Positions 50,960 through 59,170 of a DNA stretch of 64,000 nucleotides are shown in pieces (position 1 is the stretch's first letter; the number at the start of each line of letters is the position of its first letter). The position numbers were made by a program, and so were the translations under genes. The notes beneath the pieces are model-generated. The model had not been told where the DNA came from, made no database searches, and was given only the letters and a program-made list of their open reading frames with translations. The stretch comes from a virus: IMG/VR virus record IMGVR_UViG_3300015264_000002, positions 1-64,000 of that record. One strand, given 5' to 3'.

Positions 50960-51183
50960 ACACGGCGGCCGCCGACAGCCGCGGGCGGCGCTGGTACGTG
51001 CGCGTGCCGCTGCGCAGCTGGGATCGGCAGCGCGAGCTGATCCGGGCGCTGTGGCTGGCCGCCTGGTCGCCGGTGCCCGACCCGCAGGCGCTCCGCCGGA
51101 TCGCCAACGACCTGGACAAGGCGTACAGCGTCGACGGGCTCGCGCCCGGTGAGGCGATCATCCTGGACGACGGCCGTCCGTGA
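50956..51183 (+). CDS. hypothetical protein
   Basis: 75 residues from GTG 50956 (GTGA). Contains RRWYVRVPLRSWDRQRELIR and a helical IANDLDKAYSVDG. Family unknown. Confidence 0.55.
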   Translation: MNTAAADSRGRRWYVRVPLRSWDRQRELIRALWLAAWSPVPDPQALRRIANDLDKAYSVDGLAPGEAIILDDGRP

Positions 51184-51258
51184 CCGCCATGTCGGTGGCC
51201 GGCGGGAAGGTGTAAGTAGGCGCGCAGGTGGCAGGGGCGGCACGTGGGGTGTCGCGGG

Positions 51259-52302
51259 ATGGACGGGGTGGTGGTGGCTGGGATGGAGACGCTGTTTCGA
51301 CGCCCCGACCGGATCGACGCCAAGCTGAACGTCTGCACGGTCCTGTTTAACAGCGTGCGGTACCGGGCGCGGTGGAAGCTGACCGAGGACTTCATCCGGC
51401 AGGTCGAGCGCCACCACAACGCGCGCGTGTGTGTGGCCGAGGTCGCCTTCGGGGAACGGGAGTTCGTGATCGCCAGCGCCACCGACCCGTACCACCTGCG
51501 CCTGCGCACCTGTCACGAGCTGTTTTTCAAAGAGAACGCCCTCAACCTGCTGTTTGCCCGGGTCATGGCGGCGGACCCCGAGGCGGAGTACTTCGCCTGG
51601 GTCGACGCCGACACGCATCTTGCGCGCTACGATTGGGTGGACGAGGCAATCCACCAGCTGCAGCACCACCCGGTGGTGCAGCTGTGGTCGGAAATGCAGG
51701 ACCTGACGGACGAGCACGAGGTGCTGGCGACCGGACCGAGCTTCGTGCAGACCTGGCAGGAGGGTCGCAAGGGCGAGCCCGGGTGTCACGGGGCGCCGGG
51801 CCGTCAACACCTGGGGCCGACCGGCCTCGGCTGGGCCGCGATCCGCGCGTGGATCGAGGGCGTTGGTGGCCTGCTCGACGTGTGCGTGGTCGGCTCGTGC
51901 GACTGGTGGATGGGCTACGCGCTGATCGGCCGGCTCGAGGCCGCGCTCGCCGCGACCGGGAACCACCCCGGGCGCAAGGGGCGCGGTACCTACCACCCGG
52001 ACTATGTCAAGGCGATCTGCGAGTGGGAGCGCCGGACGCGGTTGACGCAGTGGAAGGAGCGGCCGCTACAAGGCAACATCGGCCTGGTCAAGGGCCTGGC
52101 GCTCCACTACTTCCACGGGCCCAAGGCCGACCGGCGCTACCAGGACCGCGAGCAAATTTTCATCCGCCACCAGTTCAACCCGCTGACCGACCTCAAGCGT
52201 GACGTCCAGGGGCTGTGGCAGCTGACGGCCGACAAACCGGAGATGCGCCGCGACCTGCAGCGGTACTATCGGGGACGCAACGAGGACGCGCCGACGCGCT
52301 GA
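51259..52302 (+). CDS. phage glycosyltransferase (GT-A type)
   Basis: 347 residues from ATG 51259; ATG 51283 is an alternative and neither has a strong ribosome site. LNVCTVLFNSVRYRARWKLT, FFKENALNLLFARV and YFAWVDADTHL contain the sugar-nucleotide/metal DxD-type motif (DAD). The C-terminus (LHYFHGPKADRRYQDREQIF, NPLTDLKRDVQGLWQL, RGRNEDA) is characteristic of a phage family often encoded beside terminase genes. The substrate could be modified DNA or a surface glycan; unknown. Confidence 0.75.
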   Translation: MDGVVVAGMETLFRRPDRIDAKLNVCTVLFNSVRYRARWKLTEDFIRQVERHHNARVCVAEVAFGEREFVIASATDPYHLRLRTCHELFFKENALNLLFARVMAADPEAEYFAWVDADTHLARYDWVDEAIHQLQHHPVVQLWSEMQDLTDEHEVLATGPSFVQTWQEGRKGEPGCHGAPGRQHLGPTGLGWAAIRAWIEGVGGLLDVCVVGSCDWWMGYALIGRLEAALAATGNHPGRKGRGTYHPDYVKAICEWERRTRLTQWKERPLQGNIGLVKGLALHYFHGPKADRRYQDREQIFIRHQFNPLTDLKRDVQGLWQLTADKPEMRRDLQRYYRGRNEDAPTR

Positions 52303-52955
52303 TGGCGGGCGCACCACGTAGCAGTGCACCACCGCGACGGCGCCGGCGACGTCGTCGGCCGCCACGACAGGCGGCGCCGGCGCAGCGCAATCGGCCCGTG
52401 GGCGAGCACGCGCGCAAGCTGCAACGCCGCGTGCAGGCGCTCGACCTGTACCTGCACGGCCTGTCGTTCACCGGCGTGCACGACGCCCTGGCGTTGCAGG
52501 GCGTGCGCGTCGATCGCTCGACCGTCGTCCGCGACATTACCGATGCCCTGGGCGAGCTGGCGGAGCTCGACGTGCGCTACCGTGAGCAGGTGCGACAGGA
52601 GCTGGTGGAGAAGGCGCGCCTGCTGTGGAAATGGCTCGAGCCGCGCGCGTCGGTGGGCGATCCGCGGGCGATCCTGGCGGGCGAGCGCGTGCTGGGGCGG
52701 CTGCAGAAGCTGACGGGGGCGTACCCGCCGGGCCTGCCCGACGTGCCGGGGCTCGCGGACGTGGCCGGCCCGGCGCGCGTGGTGTCGGGCGACGTCCTGG
52801 TGTACTTCGAGGCGGACCTGTCGCACTGGCCGACGGCGGCCGCGCAGCAGGTGATCGAGACGACGGCGGTGCCGGCGGCCCCGCGGCCGGCGGCGGGGGG
52901 AGGGGGCTATGCGGAAGCGGGATCAGGTGCGGCGGGCGCGGCGCAGTCGGCGTAG
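52302..52955 (+). CDS. terS: terminase small subunit
   Basis: 217 residues from ATG 52302 (TGATG). A very basic start (RRRRRRRRPPRQ) precedes an HTH region (LDLYLHGLSFTGVHDALALQ, VDRSTVVRDITDALGELAEL) and a helical oligomerisation part (VRQELVEKARLLWKWLEP, VLGRLQKLTGAYPP). It would recognise the packaging site and regulate the large subunit encoded next. Confidence 0.75.
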   Translation: MAGAPRSSAPPRRRRRRRRPPRQAAPAQRNRPVGEHARKLQRRVQALDLYLHGLSFTGVHDALALQGVRVDRSTVVRDITDALGELAELDVRYREQVRQELVEKARLLWKWLEPRASVGDPRAILAGERVLGRLQKLTGAYPPGLPDVPGLADVAGPARVVSGDVLVYFEADLSHWPTAAAQQVIETTAVPAAPRPAAGGGGYAEAGSGAAGAAQSA

Positions 52956-53124
52956 GCGGTCACCGGGCCCCTGGGGCGGCGTGCGGCTGGTGCTGCCCCG
53001 TACCCAGGACGCCGACGGCCGGGAGCTGGGGCCGGTGATCGTGGGCGACGGCGCCTGCGTCTACCTGCGCCAGGTGGTGGGGGAGGAGCTGGCCGCGCTG
53101 CTGGACGGGCTGGCCACCGGGTAG
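52909..53124 (+). CDS. 71-residue basic protein ending in an amber stop in frame with terL
   Basis: From ATG 52909 with GGGGGAGGGGG in front, overlapping terS by 47 bases. Very basic N-terminus (RKRDQVRRARRSRRRR), then VRLVLPRTQDADGRELGPV and a helical end (VVGEELAALLDGLATG). TAG at 53122-53124 is followed in the same frame by the terminase sequence. It may be a separate small protein or the N-terminal extension of a readthrough product. Confidence 0.6.
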   Translation: MRKRDQVRRARRSRRRRSPGPWGGVRLVLPRTQDADGRELGPVIVGDGACVYLRQVVGEELAALLDGLATG

Positions 53125-53127
53125 CAG

Positions 53128-54621
53128 CTGGCCACCGCCCCGGTCGACGCCGGCGCCGGGCAGCGCGTCGTCCGCTTCCGCTTCCTGCCCAAGCAACGCG
53201 AGTTCATTGAGGACGCGCACGCCGAGCTGCTGTACAGCGGGGCGTTCGGCGCCGGCAAGTCGTACAGCATCTGCGCCAAGGCGATCGCGCTCGCCACCGT
53301 CTACCCCGGCACCACGATTGGCCTGTGCCGCAAGCGCCTGACCCAGCTGCGCAGCACGACCATGCGCACGTTTTTCGAGGAGGTGTGTCAGCCCGAGCTG
53401 ATCCGGTGGTACCGCAAGAGCGAGCGCGTCGTCGCCCTCAAGTCCGGCCCGGCGCTGCGCCCCGGCGGCTGCGCGTGCCAGTCGCGGCTCGGCTGTCGCG
53501 CCTGCACGGCCTACGTGTTCTTTTTCGGCCTGACCAACGACCGCGGCCACTCGTTCAATATCCGCAGCCTCAACCTGGGCGCGTGCGGCGTGGACGAGGC
53601 AATCGAGCTGACGGAGAACGAGTGGCTGGAGATCCAGGGGCGGCTGCGGGAGCGGCACTGCGCGCTGCACCAGGTGTTTGGCGCGACCAACCCGGGCAGC
53701 CGCGGGCACTGGCTGTACCAGCGCATGTGGATCAACGCCGACCCGCAGGTGCAGCATGTCGTGCAGACCTCCACGCTCGACAATCCGCACCTGCCGCCCA
53801 GCTACGTCGCGCTGATCAGCCGGTACAAGGGCCGGTATTACGAGCGGTACGTGCAGGGCAAGTGGGTCGGCTTCGACGGCCTCGTGTACGACGTGTACGA
53901 CCCGCTGGTGCACGAGCTCACGTGGGAGCAGTTCGCAGCCCGCAAGGGCTGGGGCAACGGCTACCAGACGACCCCGGGCGTCTATGCGATCCCGCCCAAG
54001 TGGACGCGCCTCGGCGGCTGCGACTTCGGCTTTACCAACCCCTTCGTGTTCCAGTGGTGGGCCGAGTCGCCCGACGCGGAGTACTTCATGTACCGCGAGA
54101 TTTACCACACGCGGCGGCTGGTCGAAGATCACGCGCGCGACATTGTCCGGCTGTCGCGGGGCGAGCCGGCGCGGCTGAACAGCTGGGCGGATCACGATGC
54201 CGAGGACGCCGCGACGTTGCGCCGCTACGGCGTCAACACCATGCCCGCCAACAAGGACGTGGCCAACGGGATACAGACGGTCTACAACCTGCTGCGGCCC
54301 GACGACGCGACCGGCCGCCCGCGCGCGTACTTCCTGCGCGACGCCCTGGTGGAGGAGGACCCGGCGCTGGCGGGCGACCAGGAGCGCCGGCACCCGGTAC
54401 GCACCACGGAGGAGTACCAGGTGTACAAGTACCTGCCGGGGACGGAGACGCGCAGCGCGAAGGAGGAGCCGGCCAAGGTCGACGACCACGGCTGCGACAC
54501 CACCCGGTACGTGCTACACAGCCACCTGGTCGGCGGCGCTAACGCGGGGCTGCTGCGGTACATGGAGGCGGAGGCCAAGAAGCGGCTGGCCGAGCGCGCG
54601 CGGGCGCAGCGTGGCTACTGA
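53128..54621 (+). CDS. terL: terminase large subunit, non-standard start
   Basis: About 498 residues from CTG 53128. No ATG, GTG or TTG exists in frame between the amber stop at 53122 and ATG 53362, yet conserved sequence begins before that ATG. Walker A SGAFGAGKS is at about residues 37-45. Walker B-like LNLGACGVDEA and coupling GATNPGS follow. The nuclease acids sit in GGCDFGFTNPF, ADHDAED and DDHGCDTTRY. An inserted Cys cluster (CACQSRLGCRAC) lies between Walker A and B. Start by CTG or by readthrough of the preceding TAG. Confidence 0.85.
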   Translation: MATAPVDAGAGQRVVRFRFLPKQREFIEDAHAELLYSGAFGAGKSYSICAKAIALATVYPGTTIGLCRKRLTQLRSTTMRTFFEEVCQPELIRWYRKSERVVALKSGPALRPGGCACQSRLGCRACTAYVFFFGLTNDRGHSFNIRSLNLGACGVDEAIELTENEWLEIQGRLRERHCALHQVFGATNPGSRGHWLYQRMWINADPQVQHVVQTSTLDNPHLPPSYVALISRYKGRYYERYVQGKWVGFDGLVYDVYDPLVHELTWEQFAARKGWGNGYQTTPGVYAIPPKWTRLGGCDFGFTNPFVFQWWAESPDAEYFMYREIYHTRRLVEDHARDIVRLSRGEPARLNSWADHDAEDAATLRRYGVNTMPANKDVANGIQTVYNLLRPDDATGRPRAYFLRDALVEEDPALAGDQERRHPVRTTEEYQVYKYLPGTETRSAKEEPAKVDDHGCDTTRYVLHSHLVGGANAGLLRYMEAEAKKRLAERARAQRGY

Positions 54622-54934
54622 GTTCACGTTCCAGTGCACGATCTGCGGCCACGTGTACACCGTGGTGGCCAGCCACCTCGCGGCCTGCCCGCGGTGTGAT
54701 CCCGGGCACCAGGGCCCCGCGCGGCTGGCGCCGTTTTGGGGCGAGCTGCAGGTGGGGCTGCTGCGGGCGCTGCTGCACCTGCACGTCCCGTGCACGTACG
54801 CCGGTGTCCGCGGATCACCGCCGGCGGTGCCGTTCTTTGCCTTCGGGCTGTGCACGCTGCCGCAGGACGCGTCGCTGTCCGGGGCCGTGTGGACCAACCA
54901 GCTGCTGTGGCGCGGCGCCTGGTGGGCCGGGTGA
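54611..54934 (+). CDS. zinc-finger hypothetical protein
   Basis: 107 residues from GTG 54611, overlapping the terL end by 11 bases. CTICGHVY and CPRC give a zinc ribbon; the C-terminal part is Trp/Leu-rich. Coupled to the next gene by GTGA. Function unknown. Confidence 0.6.
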   Translation: MATEFTFQCTICGHVYTVVASHLAACPRCDPGHQGPARLAPFWGELQVGLLRALLHLHVPCTYAGVRGSPPAVPFFAFGLCTLPQDASLSGAVWTNQLLWRGAWWAG

Positions 54935-55260
54935 GCGCCGACGGCGACGCGCCGCTGGGCCTATGCAACGCGATGGTCACCCGCACGGTGGACGGCGCCC
55001 TCTTCGTGCGCACCTTGATCCCCGCCGCCGACGGGACGCCCGTCCGCTGTGAGCAGGCGTCGATCGGCAGCCGCAGCGTGCGCGTGTACCGGGCCGGCGA
55101 CGTGATCATGGCCGCCCTGACCGCGGGCGACACGGGTGCGTGGCGCACGACGACGTACTGCCGCGCGCACCTGGACCTGCTCGACCACGGCTATCCGGTG
55201 CACGCCTACGCGTACCTGCCGCCCGACCGCGGTTTGACACCTACCCCCAGGCAGGGCTAG
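54931..55260 (+). CDS. hypothetical protein
   Basis: 109 residues from GTG 54931. Contains NAMVTRTVDGALFVRTLIPA, RCEQASIG and TTTYCRAHLDLLDHGYPVHA, a possible Cys/His metal site. Its end carries the -35 of the next promoter. Confidence 0.55.
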   Translation: MSADGDAPLGLCNAMVTRTVDGALFVRTLIPAADGTPVRCEQASIGSRSVRVYRAGDVIMAALTAGDTGAWRTTTYCRAHLDLLDHGYPVHAYAYLPPDRGLTPTPRQG

Positions 55261-55262
55261 TC
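55234..55262 (+). promoter_or_regulatory. promoter, predicted leaderless
   Basis: TTGACA (55234-55239), 17-base spacer, CTAGTC (55257-55262), then 9 bases to ATG 55272. It coincides with the one place in this arm where start-stop coupling is broken. Confidence 0.5.
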
Positions 55263-55271
55263 ACGCGCCCC

Positions 55272-55499
55272 ATGCGGCTGGGTGGTGTGGGCGGCTTCGT
55301 CGGTGGCTTCCTCGACCGCCTGCTGTTCGGCCTCGGCCGGCGCGGTGCCAACCAGCGCCAGCGCACCTGGCGCAGCGGCGGGGCGGAGCACCGGTGGCGG
55401 GCGTGCGACGAGCGGCGCAAGAGCCGCCAGCGCGCGCAGCGGCGCGCGCACCGGGCCACCACGCGCGCCCTCAAGGCGCGCTGCGCGGGGTCGCGATGA
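55272..55499 (+). CDS. small basic hypothetical protein
   Basis: 75 residues from ATG 55272. A Gly/Phe-rich hydrophobic start (LGGVGGFVGGFLDRLLFGLG) precedes an extremely Arg-rich tail. It could be a membrane-associated or nucleic-acid-binding peptide. ATGA with the next gene. Confidence 0.5.
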   Translation: MRLGGVGGFVGGFLDRLLFGLGRRGANQRQRTWRSGGAEHRWRACDERRKSRQRAQRRAHRATTRALKARCAGSR

Positions 55500-55612
55500 G
55501 GGGGTGGAGCGTGACCGACCTCAAGATCATCTGGGGATACCTCGCTGGGTGTCTCTGTACCTACGTGCTCTGCGCGATCTTCCCACCGCCGTGGGGCCGC
55601 CGGCGCCCGTGA
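55496..55612 (+). CDS. 38-residue membrane peptide
   Basis: From ATG 55496 (ATGA) and ending in a GTGA overlap with the next start. One membrane segment (IIWGYLAGCLCTYVLCAIF). Double coupling supports translation. Confidence 0.5.
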   Translation: MRGWSVTDLKIIWGYLAGCLCTYVLCAIFPPPWGRRRP

Positions 55613-56118
55613 GCGAACCCGTGATTATCGGCCTGCCGGTCGTCGGTGCGCTCCGTGCCGTGCTGCGCGCGCCCGAGATGCAGGACGACGCGCCCCTGTA
55701 CGTGCTTGACGAGAACGCCGAGGCGCGGCCGGTCCTCGGGGCGCAGCTGGGCGTCCCCAGCGGCTGCGTGTACCTGTACGTGGGGCCGCCCGCGCCCGTC
55801 CAGGTCGACACAGCCGCGTGGCTGCACCAGCATAACGCCAACGTCGAGTACGTGGCGCGGGACGACACGCACGAGGGCCCCGCCGTAACGGTCACCGTGC
55901 GGGCCGGGCCGGCCGCACGGCGGTGCAGCGTCAAGGCGTCTGACCTGGACGCCGCGGTGCGGGTGCTGGCGCGCGAGGTGCGGGAGCAGGAGCGGGGGCA
56001 ACGCGTGCTGCTGGAGCTGCGCCAGCTGCTGCGCGCGGGCGACGTCCCGGCGGCGCTGAACTTCCTGACGCTGGCGCTCGGGGAGGCGGAGGCGCCGCCC
56101 GGAGAGGCGGCGACATGA
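55609..56118 (+). CDS. hypothetical protein
   Basis: 169 residues from GTG 55609. Beta-like first half (PVIIGLPVVGALRAVLRAPE, SGCVYLYVGPPAPVQVDTAA) and a helical end (VRVLAREVREQERGQRVLLE). Family unknown. Confidence 0.6.
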   Translation: MSEPVIIGLPVVGALRAVLRAPEMQDDAPLYVLDENAEARPVLGAQLGVPSGCVYLYVGPPAPVQVDTAAWLHQHNANVEYVARDDTHEGPAVTVTVRAGPAARRCSVKASDLDAAVRVLAREVREQERGQRVLLELRQLLRAGDVPAALNFLTLALGEAEAPPGEAAT

Positions 56119-56453
56119 GGCGGCGGGTGCATCCGCTGGCGACCGTGCCCTGCTACCGCTGCGGCGCGGCCATGCTGTGGGCGACGACCAAGGCGGGCAA
56201 GCTGATGCCGATCGACGCGGCGCCGTTTCGGCGCGACGACTTGGTGCCCACGGGGCGCTGGCGGCTCGAGCTCGTCGGCGGGGTGCTGTACGTGCACCAC
56301 GACGTCGCCGCGATCGACGCGCCCGACGTGTACACCTCGCACTTCGCCACCTGCCCCGGCTACCTGACGCCCGGGCAGATCACGCTGCTCGAGCCCGCCC
56401 TGCAGGCGCGCATTGCGGCGCACGCGGCGGCACAGCAGCAGGCCCGCGCATGA
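56115..56453 (+). CDS. conserved phage protein with a CxxCG motif
   Basis: 112 residues from ATG 56115 (ATGA). CYRCGAAMLWATTKAGKLMP is a recurrent start in short phage zinc proteins; HFATCPGY probably completes the site. Alpha-helical Ala/Gln-rich end. Role unknown. Confidence 0.65.
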   Translation: MRRRVHPLATVPCYRCGAAMLWATTKAGKLMPIDAAPFRRDDLVPTGRWRLELVGGVLYVHHDVAAIDAPDVYTSHFATCPGYLTPGQITLLEPALQARIAAHAAAQQQARA

Positions 56454-56683
56454 TCGTCAGCCCCGTGCTCGCCGCCGCGCTCGCCGCGCTGGTGCTCGCC
56501 GTGGCCGCCGCCGGGCTGCTGCGCCGCATGCTCATACAAGAACAGCGGATCGGCCGCCTACTCGGCATGCTCAAGACGGCCACCCAGGCACTGCATGCCC
56601 TCGGCTACCACGCGGACCCGTTCCCCACCTGCACCGTCGGCCTGTGCACGGCGACGCGCGAGGAGCTGATACGGCCGTCGTGA
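56450..56683 (+). CDS. small membrane protein
   Basis: 77 residues from ATG 56450 (ATGA). One N-terminal membrane segment (VLAAALAALVLAVAAAGLL), then a cytoplasmic helix and two cysteines. Function unknown. Confidence 0.55.
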   Translation: MIVSPVLAAALAALVLAVAAAGLLRRMLIQEQRIGRLLGMLKTATQALHALGYHADPFPTCTVGLCTATREELIRPS

Positions 56684-56967
56684 CGTCGCTGGCCGCCGTG
56701 CGCACCGAGCTGGCGCACTTCCTCGCCGCCGACGGGACGACCGACGCGCTGCTGCAGCAGGTCGCCGCCGGGGCGGTAGCCGATCGCGGGGCAGCGGCCG
56801 TGCACCTGACCGAGCGGGCCAAGGCGGCCGACGCGATCGCGGACGGCCTGCACGCCCAGGCTCCTGACGACACGACCGCGGCGGCCATGGGGCTGCTGGC
56901 GTCCGCGCTGGCGCTGGCCTACGGGACGCTGGCCGTGCTGCTGGTGGAGCGGGGGGCTGGGACATGA
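56680..56967 (+). CDS. hypothetical protein
   Basis: 95 residues from GTG 56680 (GTGA). Ala-rich helices with a hydrophobic C-terminal stretch (MGLLASALALAYGTLAVLLV) that may be a membrane segment. Coupled to the next gene (ATGA). Confidence 0.55.
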   Translation: MTSLAAVRTELAHFLAADGTTDALLQQVAAGAVADRGAAAVHLTERAKAADAIADGLHAQAPDDTTAAAMGLLASALALAYGTLAVLLVERGAGT

Positions 56968-57458
56968 GCCGCGAGGCGCCAATGCCGACGTGGAACCAGA
57001 CCCCGGGAGAGGCACCCGAGCAGCGGGCCAAGCGCCTGCTGTACGCGCGCGTCGATCCCGTGCACGCGCCGTGCGCGCAGCTGCTGGGCGAAACCCTGGC
57101 GACGCTCGACGGGGTGCAGGGTGAGCTGGCCGATCACCAGCGCGCCTGGAGCGAGAGCGCGGCCCGCTTGCAGACCGCGCTGGCCGTCGCCGGCGCGCCG
57201 GCGACCAAGGTGGTGCGCGACAGCTACGGCAGCCGTGACACCGTGCCGTGCAGCGATGCCGAGCGCGTCGCAGCCCTCGCAGCTGAGCGCGACGCCGCAC
57301 GTCAGGCCGCGCTCGCCGCTACGGCCGACGCGGACGGGGTGCGCAAGGAGCTCGAGCAGGAACGCGCGCGGTCGTGGGAGGGCTGGGAGCACCACTTCTA
57401 TGACGAGGAAGCGGCAGCGCGGAGTCTACTGCCGCGCCCGCCCCACCGGCGGCGCTGA
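56964..57458 (+). CDS. hypothetical coiled-coil protein
   Basis: 164 residues from ATG 56964. Long helical stretches (LGETLATLDGVQGELADHQR, AERVAALAAERDAARQAALA) suggest a coiled coil. Shares a base with the next start (TGATG). Function unknown. Confidence 0.6.
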   Translation: MSREAPMPTWNQTPGEAPEQRAKRLLYARVDPVHAPCAQLLGETLATLDGVQGELADHQRAWSESAARLQTALAVAGAPATKVVRDSYGSRDTVPCSDAERVAALAAERDAARQAALAATADADGVRKELEQERARSWEGWEHHFYDEEAAARSLLPRPPHRRR

Positions 57459-57712
57459 TGGCCTCGCGCCCTGCCTTCTGGTTCGCTGCGTGGGTCGCCG
57501 TCGGCCTGGCGGTCAACGCGATCTGCTACGCGGGCGCGCGCCGCTTCCGGGCCGAGCGGTGGGAGGCCCTGGTGGGCAGGCTGGCCGACATACCCCCGCC
57601 CGTCGCGGCGATCGCCTTGGCGGTGATCGTGCCCGCCATGGTGCTCAGCTGGCCGCTGTATCTGAGCGCGGCCCTGCACGCTGGTCTCGCCTTCCTGCGC
57701 CGGCGACGCTGA
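57458..57712 (+). CDS. two-pass membrane protein
   Basis: 84 residues from ATG 57458. Two hydrophobic segments (AFWFAAWVAVGLAVNAICYA and VAAIALAVIVPAMVLSWPLY) separated by a basic loop, with an Arg-rich C-terminus. Function unknown. Confidence 0.55.
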   Translation: MASRPAFWFAAWVAVGLAVNAICYAGARRFRAERWEALVGRLADIPPPVAAIALAVIVPAMVLSWPLYLSAALHAGLAFLRRRR

Positions 57713-58095
57713 TGCAGCGCGACCAACTGCACGGCCAGGCGCCCCCGCCCGTCCCCGGCGATCCGCCGCCGATCGCGGGCCGCGCCCGCGCGATCACCGC
57801 CGCGGCCGCACAGGGCCACGACATGGCGACCGCCTTTGGCGCCGACGGCTTGGCCGCCTGCGCGCAGTGTCGCCGCACCGTCGGCCTGGACGACGTCGAG
57901 CAGCCGGTGGGGCCGGCGCTGACGGGCCGCTGCCCGGGCCGCAACCACCCGCACCGTCTGCAGCGGCGCCGCGCACGGACAGGGGAGTACGGGCAGCCGC
58001 TGACGTGCGTCGAGCCCGGGTGCGGGTTCACGATCAGCAACGCGCAGGCGGCGCAGAACCTGGGGCTCGAGATCCTGCCGGAGCCCGATGCCTGA
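57712..58095 (+). CDS. zinc-binding hypothetical protein
   Basis: 127 residues from ATG 57712 (TGATG). CAQCRRTVGLDD, a CPGRNHPH segment and CVEPGCGF form a possible zinc fold. Overlaps the next gene by 8 bases. Confidence 0.6.
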   Translation: MQRDQLHGQAPPPVPGDPPPIAGRARAITAAAAQGHDMATAFGADGLAACAQCRRTVGLDDVEQPVGPALTGRCPGRNHPHRLQRRRARTGEYGQPLTCVEPGCGFTISNAQAAQNLGLEILPEPDA

Positions 58096-58438
58096 CGAGC
58101 AGCCGCCCGACACCGACGTCGTCGGCGCCGCGATCGCCGTCGTGCTGTCCGCGCGCATGTCCTTCCCGGGCATCGACGGCGTCATGGTCAACCTGACCGC
58201 CTGGCAGCGGCTCGTGGGGACGCTGGTCGCCTGCGGATACATCCTGGCGCCCGCACCGCCGGTCGAGCAGCCGCCGTCCGTCCCGTTCCCCCACCTGTCC
58301 ACGTGCCCCGCCTGCCGGCACGAGCGCCACCGCACCGCCTGCCCGGTGCCAACCTCGCGCTGGCGTCGGTGGCTGAGCGGGCTGCCGACGTGCTCATGCA
58401 CGTATTGGGATGCGCGCTGGTCGATCGGGCCCGCTTGA
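58088..58438 (+). CDS. hypothetical protein with C-terminal Cys pairs
   Basis: 116 residues from ATG 58088. A helical N-terminal part (VVGAAIAVVLSARMSFPGID, AWQRLVGTLVACGYIL), then CPACRHERHRTAC and CSC. Family unknown. A 54-base gap follows with no clear promoter. Confidence 0.55.
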   Translation: MPDEQPPDTDVVGAAIAVVLSARMSFPGIDGVMVNLTAWQRLVGTLVACGYILAPAPPVEQPPSVPFPHLSTCPACRHERHRTACPVPTSRWRRWLSGLPTCSCTYWDARWSIGPA

Positions 58439-58492
58439 CGTGCCACCCCTGCGGGAGGAGAGAGGGGGCTAGGCGCGCGCAACGCGGAGGGT

Positions 58493-58942
58493 GTGGGGGA
58501 CGTGGGGGCGGACGGCGGACGTGAGGCGACGACGTTGGCGGACACGCTGCCAGCTGACGGTCAGATCGTCCCCGTGCGGACACGTACCGGTGATGTGCGG
58601 CTGTACCAGGTGCTCAAGGGCAACCGCTTCCGGCTGACGCTCGTGCCGCTGACGGAGCGACAGGAGCTCGAGGCGCGGGCGGAGCAGGACCGGCGCCACG
58701 CGTACGCCAGGTTCCTCCTGGCGATCAGCGTCGCCGGCGCGTACGGCGTGGCCCGCGATCGCGAGGAATACCCCGACCTGGTCGCGTACGCCGACGCGAC
58801 GGTGGAGGCCAACCCGGTGACGCTGCGGTTGGACGAGGCCATGCAGCACCTGCGGCCGCGGATCGCCCCGCCCGACGTTACAGCGGTCAGCGGGCCCGTG
58901 GCGCGTGCGGTCGGCTGGCTGCTGGGAGAGCGGCGTGCCTGA
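58493..58942 (+). CDS. hypothetical protein
   Basis: 149 residues from GTG 58493 with GGAGGGTGTGGGGG in front. A beta hairpin-like start (GQIVPVRTRTGDVRLYQVLK) and helical body (RFLLAISVAGAYGVARDREE). Family unknown. Confidence 0.6.
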   Translation: MGDVGADGGREATTLADTLPADGQIVPVRTRTGDVRLYQVLKGNRFRLTLVPLTERQELEARAEQDRRHAYARFLLAISVAGAYGVARDREEYPDLVAYADATVEANPVTLRLDEAMQHLRPRIAPPDVTAVSGPVARAVGWLLGERRA

Positions 58943-59111
58943 GCCCGACGGCGATCGCGCGGCGGCCGACGACTACGGGCCGAGCCCCGTGGCCGCCGCG
59001 CTGGTGCTGCTGCGCGAGCACGACGCGCTCGATACCTGGGTCGATCAGTGGCGCGAGGCGCACCGGATTGGCTGGGCGCTCGGCCGCCGGCTAGGGCAAG
59101 GCCATGAGTAG
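58935..59111 (+). CDS. 58-residue hypothetical protein
   Basis: From GTG 58935, overlapping the preceding stop by 8 bases. Helical (ALVLLREHDALDTWVDQWRE). Its end overlaps ATG 59104. Family unknown. Confidence 0.5.
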   Translation: MPEPDGDRAAADDYGPSPVAAALVLLREHDALDTWVDQWREAHRIGWALGRRLGQGHE

Positions 59112-59170
59112 GGCGGAGATCAAGCTGGGCGGGCGGCCGGCTGCTGATCGACGGCGCCGAGGTCGGCCGC

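Noticed and set aside
53122-53124. Genome-wide recoding of TAG as a sense codon
   Set aside because: Many clear genes here end in TAG (for example at 1785, 7717, 11511, 12808 and 20690) directly before new genes, so any readthrough is local.
58435-58474. TTGACG followed by CTAGGC as a promoter for 58493
   Set aside because: Spacing between the candidate boxes is far too long (about 28 bases), and no -10 is visible at 16-19 bases.
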